Assembly (NCBI GenBank): GCA_938003545.1
Contig: CALKXY010000021.1
Location: 1-36,365, forward strand
DNA: 36,365 nucleotides
Direction of reading: 5' to 3'
DNA from: an uncultured Caulobacterales bacterium
GTDB lineage: Bacteria > Pseudomonadota > Alphaproteobacteria > Caulobacterales > Maricaulaceae
Shown here one piece after another: positions 33,117-36,365 of this stretch. Positions within the stretch are counted from its first letter, which is position 1. Each line of letters begins with the position of its first letter. A program made the position numbers and the translations under genes. The notes below the pieces were generated by a model, which made no database searches, was not told where the DNA came from, and saw only the letters and a program-made list of their open reading frames with translations.

Positions 33117-35789
33117 ATGCCAAGCAAAGCCGCAAAAACACCGACGTCAACGTCGCGCGCAAAGAAGACAGTCTCAAAACCTGTCTCCAAAAAACCTGCG
33201 TCCAAAGCCTCTGGAAAGACAACATCCGCGAAACCTCGCAGCACCGTCGCGACCCTGTCACAAGATTTGAAATCCCTTGAGACACGCCTAAAAGGCGCAG
33301 ATGCGCGGAACCGCAAAGCCCTCGACGCCCTTGAAACAATTGTCGCTGACCTCAAAACCTCCGCAAAAACATCAAACACCGCACATAAAGCCGCTCTGAC
33401 CCGAGGGTTGAACATCCTCGAAATCAGAATGGAAACCTATCTAAACCGTGCCGCCGAACAGGCGCGCGCAGGCGTTCGCCAAGAATTAGCCGCCGTCACC
33501 GCACCCAACGCAGGGATCGACACATTAGGCGAGGCCGTTCAATCCGCCCATGCGCGGCTGGACCAAATGGACACAGCACAGCGCGAAGCGATTGCCCGCC
33601 TGAACCGTCATGTCGCCGACCTCGCCAGCGCCGTCGAGACACGCCTGTCAGGCGAAACCAAAGCCCGTCAGGCCTCCACCGCCGCACTGGATGCCAAGAT
33701 CGATAGCGTTCGCAAAACATTCAACACCCGCATCGACCAAGTTGAACTGGACACCGCCAACGCATTGGAATCCATTGGCGACCGCGTAACTAAATTTGCA
33801 GCCGTCTTGGACCAACGCTCTCACGCATCCGACGCAGACACTGCAGAGCGTTTGGCGGATTTGGCGCAAGAGACTCAATCTGAATTTAACACCGTCCAAA
33901 CCGATATGACCGCGCGCCTAGAAGCTCTTGAAACGATTGCCGCGAATTGGTCTCCAACTGACACAGTCTACGCCGCCAATGCGGAAGACCCGCGCGTCGA
34001 TCAAATGACCGAGACAGTTCAGGCCCTGCAAGCTGAATTGGGACGCATGCACGCCCGCATCGCCGTTTTGCAGGATCACGGCCCAACCTCTGCACAGGCA
34101 GAACCTGCACGTATGAATCCAGCGACGCTGGTCACAAATGTCGTCCCCATGCCAACTCCGCATGCGCAGCAGATCATGGAAAACCCTTACGCAGACGCCG
34201 CGCGCGCGCTGGAAGCCGCTGACGTGCCGCAGCCTGCCCCATTGCCTGCACCGCCGCGCGTACAACCCACGCAGCAAGCCGCTCCTAAAAAATCTGGACC
34301 AGACAGCCACATCCCGCAGGAATTCGATCCGAGCGCCTTTCAACCCACACCCGCGCCGCAACACGACGAAATGGCTTATGCGGACTTAGGCACACCACAG
34401 ATGCCTGTTGCGCCGCAAACTGAACCTCCCTTTATCGCGCCACCACCGCCAATGGCCCCGCCTATGGCAAGCGTCGGTGCGTATTCGGCTCCGCAAACTC
34501 CAACCCCCGCTCAGGTCATAGAAGAGCCCATCATGCCTGCACCTCTGCCTGTGTCGACCTATGCCGACCCTGCCTATGCTGAAGGTAATGAGATGCGTGC
34601 CGAACGCGTTGGCGGCGTGAGCGACCGTAAATCACCCTTGTCCAAACTGCCAATATCAGGCCGAAACTTACGCGTCGCGGCCTTAGCAACGGGCGTCGCG
34701 GTTGTTGGATTAATCGCCGTCAAAACAATTCTGGGCGGCGGAGACGCAAGCACGCAACAGGCCCGCAGCGAGACGCCTCAAACGGTCGCATCAAATGCAC
34801 CTGCCTCTATTGAATCCGCCTTCCCTGATATCGCGTCGGATACCGACCTTAATTCGGATTTGAACCCAATTTCTGTGACGCCTATCGATCCTCTGCCGCC
34901 GATTTCGCCGCTGGGAACATATGCTGAAACACAAACGCCTGACGTCATTCCTGGCACACAGGACACATTGAACAGTGCTGTCGATGCTGGAAACCCAATC
35001 GCTCAATTCCAAAAAGGCTTGGTCATGATTCAAGCTGGCGAGCTGGAAGAAGGCGCGCGCCTCATTCGCTTATCCGCCAACCGCAATCAGCCTGCCGCGC
35101 AATATCGTCTCGCGAAATTATACGAAACCGGTACAGGCGTGGCAAAAGATCCGATCACTGCACGCGAGCTTGTCCAGCGCGCAGCCATTGGTGGCAACCG
35201 CATCGCGATGCACGACCTCGCAAATTATTACGCCTATGGCCAAGGCGGCTTGGACCGCGATATGGGCCAAGCCCTCGATTGGTTCGTCAAAGCTGCTGAA
35301 CGCGGCGTCGTCGATAGCCAATTCAACGTTGCCTTTCTGCGCGAAGGCAATGAAGGCGTCCCCGCAGATGTCGAAACCTCGCTATTTTGGTATCATATTG
35401 CCGCCCGCCAAGGTGACCAAGGCGCACCAGAACGCATCTCTGTTCTGAACGCACAATTGGATGCGGCGGCACAAGCCGATGTGAAATCCCGCGCAGATCG
35501 CTTTAACCCGAAACCTGTTGATGAAGCCGCCAATGGCATCTTCCGCAATGTGCCGTGGAGCAAACCTGTCGATAAGGCGGGACAAGCCCGTTCGGCACAA
35601 ATTCTTAAAATTCGCGAAGCTCAAACGCTCCTCACGGATCTAGGGTATCAAATTGGCGGAGCTGACGGCGCAGCAGGACCGAAGACACAGGCCGCCATCA
35701 AAGAGTTCCAGAAGGTCAATGGCATGGACGCGACTGGGGTTGTCACAGATGATTTAATTCAACGTCTGGAAATCGCGGCGGGCGCTTAG
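33117..35789 (+). CDS. PodJ-like polarity/localisation protein (coiled coil, TM, Sel1, peptidoglycan-binding)
   Basis: An 890-residue single-pass membrane protein. The N-terminus is Lys/Ala/Ser-rich, followed by coiled coils (about 45-320, with DARNRKALDALE-type heptads), then a Pro-rich linker (about 340-510). One transmembrane helix (about 519-539, VAALATGVAVVGLIAVKTIL) leads to periplasmic Sel1 repeats (QYRLAKLYETGTGV, MHDLANYYAYGQGG, QFNVAFLREGNEGV). It ends in a peptidoglycan-binding domain (TLLTDLGYQIGGADGAAGPKT). This is the order of Caulobacter PodJ, which organises the flagellated pole. GGGGAAG before the ATG at 33117 supports this start over the in-frame ATG at 33066. It is divergent from merR, with a CtrA-type box between them. 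Confidence 0.88.
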   Translation: MPSKAAKTPTSTSRAKKTVSKPVSKKPASKASGKTTSAKPRSTVATLSQDLKSLETRLKGADARNRKALDALETIVADLKTSAKTSNTAHKAALTRGLNILEIRMETYLNRAAEQARAGVRQELAAVTAPNAGIDTLGEAVQSAHARLDQMDTAQREAIARLNRHVADLASAVETRLSGETKARQASTAALDAKIDSVRKTFNTRIDQVELDTANALESIGDRVTKFAAVLDQRSHASDADTAERLADLAQETQSEFNTVQTDMTARLEALETIAANWSPTDTVYAANAEDPRVDQMTETVQALQAELGRMHARIAVLQDHGPTSAQAEPARMNPATLVTNVVPMPTPHAQQIMENPYADAARALEAADVPQPAPLPAPPRVQPTQQAAPKKSGPDSHIPQEFDPSAFQPTPAPQHDEMAYADLGTPQMPVAPQTEPPFIAPPPPMAPPMASVGAYSAPQTPTPAQVIEEPIMPAPLPVSTYADPAYAEGNEMRAERVGGVSDRKSPLSKLPISGRNLRVAALATGVAVVGLIAVKTILGGGDASTQQARSETPQTVASNAPASIESAFPDIASDTDLNSDLNPISVTPIDPLPPISPLGTYAETQTPDVIPGTQDTLNSAVDAGNPIAQFQKGLVMIQAGELEEGARLIRLSANRNQPAAQYRLAKLYETGTGVAKDPITARELVQRAAIGGNRIAMHDLANYYAYGQGGLDRDMGQALDWFVKAAERGVVDSQFNVAFLREGNEGVPADVETSLFWYHIAARQGDQGAPERISVLNAQLDAAAQADVKSRADRFNPKPVDEAANGIFRNVPWSKPVDKAGQARSAQILKIREAQTLLTDLGYQIGGADGAAGPKTQAAIKEFQKVNGMDATGVVTDDLIQRLEIAAGA

Positions 35790-35943
35790 GCCATAAACAC
35801 CTAATTGAGACGTGTAGGCATGGGCAGTGGTTCGGAAAAGATGTCTAATCTCCGTAGATGTTTCTCTTCATAACAACACGTGATTTTTCACCCCAATGAA
35901 AACGGGGATAAGAAAAACTTAGGGAACAGTTTGCCCCTCTCAT

Positions 35944-36052
35944 TTCGCTATCCTCGGAACCGCTTTAGGTCCTGTATCTCTTAGGTCTCTGCTGTCTTCG
36001 TTGGAAAAATGTTCCGTTAGTACGGGATGTTCGCGTGGGTGGTCAGGCTCTC
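35944..36052 (+). repeat. Right copy of inverted non-coding repeat element
   Basis: Block 1 is 35944-35959, block 2 is 35970-35984 and block 3 is 36003-36052; each is nearly identical to the copy at 1-106 in inverted orientation. The spacers are 10 and 18 nt instead of 21 and 3. The first spacer is again flanked by pairing bases (GGAACC and GGTCC with one bulge), so the helix is kept while its loop changed. CCGT-TAGT-ACGG in block 3 forms a small hairpin. The next 154 bp after podJ (35790-35943) show no gene; CCCC/CGGGG at about 35892-35908 is a weak possible hairpin. Confidence 0.85.
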
Positions 36053-36275
36053 GTGGAAACGAGTAAATAGAATAGTTTTCGAGCCCTCCCGACGCAATTT
36101 GTCAGAAAGCCCCACGCGACGACGCCTTTCTCCTCGTGCAATTCTGTTAATTCAGTATCGAAAATTGGGCGAAGGTTGCCCATTTTTCGATACTCTCATG
36201 ATAAGTGTAAACAGAAATGCACAAACCGGCCGAGCTACCCAGTCGAGGGGTAAACAGCTCGCGATAGGCCACCCA
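36036..36275 (+). ncRNA. Candidate structured RNA domain downstream of repeat block
   Basis: TGGGTGGTC (36036-36044, inside conserved block 3) can pair with GGCCACCCA (36267-36275) over 9 bp with one G-U pair, closing a domain of about 240 nt. Inside are CTCGT-GGAA-ACGAG (36050-36063, GNRA-like tetraloop), the 17-bp hairpin at 36154-36194 and a two-part helix GAGCT-ACCC/GGGT-aaac-AGCTC (36232-36260). Further small hairpins follow to the window end (GCTG/CAGC and CAAGC/GCTTG). No protein fits. It does not carry the RNase P, tmRNA, SRP or 4.5S signatures I can check; its class is unknown and transcription is not shown. Confidence 0.45.
36154..36194 (+). other. Long 17-bp hairpin
   Basis: AGTATCGAAAATTGGGC (36154-36170) pairs with 36178-36194 over 17 bp with a single mismatch around a 7-nt loop GAAGGTT. 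No T-run follows on the plus strand, so it is not a standard terminator. It could be a stem of a structured RNA or of a mobile element. Confidence 0.7.
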
Positions 36276-36365
36276 ACTTTGCTGACGTTACCCAGCATCA
36301 TCCAATGACAAGCGCCGCTCCCCACCGAACAAGCCAACGTACGCTTGGTCGCCCGTTGTGAGAAG
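36276..36365. other. Window end, no gene
   Basis: No credible coding region. Small hairpin potential (CAAGC caacgta GCTTG-type) continues, so the structured element probably extends beyond the window. Confidence 0.5.

Noticed and set aside
36027..36337. Short open frames of 93 and 61 codons on both strands of the right repeat
   Set aside because: They run through the hairpins and conserved blocks, lack ribosome-binding sites and known motifs, and spacer length changes between copies break the frame.
1..36365. Terminal repeats as evidence for a circular plasmid or phage
   Set aside because: The copies are inverted, not direct, and the genes are ordinary chromosomal ones.
35944..36365. Right element as rRNA, tRNA, RNase P, tmRNA, 6S or group II intron
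   Set aside because: I looked for the conserved signatures of these RNAs and did not find them; a vague similarity to the 6S 5' segment (GATGTTCGC) is too short to count.

Overview
The window reads as a chromosomal segment of an alphaproteobacterium, most likely a stalked or prosthecate marine lineage near Hyphomonadaceae/Maricaulales. This is inferred from gene content: a PodJ-like polarity protein, a CtrA-type TTAA-N7-TTAA box, an LpoA/RsmI/YraN/BON cluster, SapC, DUF1415 and a MerR-controlled acyl-CoA operon. No database search was possible. I see no rRNA, tRNA, CRISPR array, phage or transposase gene. Genes are densely packed, with many TAATG or 1-nt junctions.

Layout. 1-306: a conserved non-coding repeat copy at the left edge (minus strand), followed by the nusA terminator. 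307-2640: nusA and rimP (minus) with a candidate attenuator in the rimP leader. 2.7-6.1 kb: a hybrid ammonium sensor (Amt channel, PAS, histidine kinase, two receivers). 6.2-7.6 kb: an exported DUF2341-like protein. 7.8-8.8 kb: an AT-rich cytosolic-type 5'-nucleotidase. 8.8-9.8 kb: gshB (minus). 9.9-11.9 kb: two YbjQ-like proteins, a lipase-like hydrolase and an ArsC/Spx protein (plus). 11.9-12.9 kb: a pentameric ligand-gated ion channel homologue. 13.0-17.5 kb: an envelope cluster equivalent to E. coli yraLMN/P (BON lipoprotein, unknown gene, yraN, rsmI, with lpoA divergent). 17.5-23.8 kb: EamA transporter, DUF1415, hemW, rdgB, a DUF2975/Xre pair and a DsbD-type reductase. 24.0-26.3 kb: sapC, a Zur-like repressor and a thioesterase.

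26.3-32.9 kb is one long minus-strand operon: MerR regulator, DmdC/FadE-type acyl-CoA dehydrogenase, lipoprotein, second acyl-CoA dehydrogenase, lipoprotein, PaiB-like protein, crotonase and alpha/beta hydrolase. It looks like fatty-acid or branched-chain acyl-CoA catabolism controlled from a striking palindromic operator array in front of merR. 33.1-35.8 kb carries a PodJ-like polarity protein behind a consensus CtrA box.

The least explained sequence is at the two ends. Positions 1-106 (minus) and 35944-36052 (plus) hold two inverted copies of a non-coding element. Three nearly identical blocks are separated by spacers that differ in sequence and length, and the first spacer is framed by a helix in both copies. 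The right-hand copy continues into strongly structured DNA (17-bp hairpin, GGAA tetraloop hairpin, long-range 9-bp helix). This looks like a multi-copy structured RNA or RNA-bearing element of a class I cannot name.
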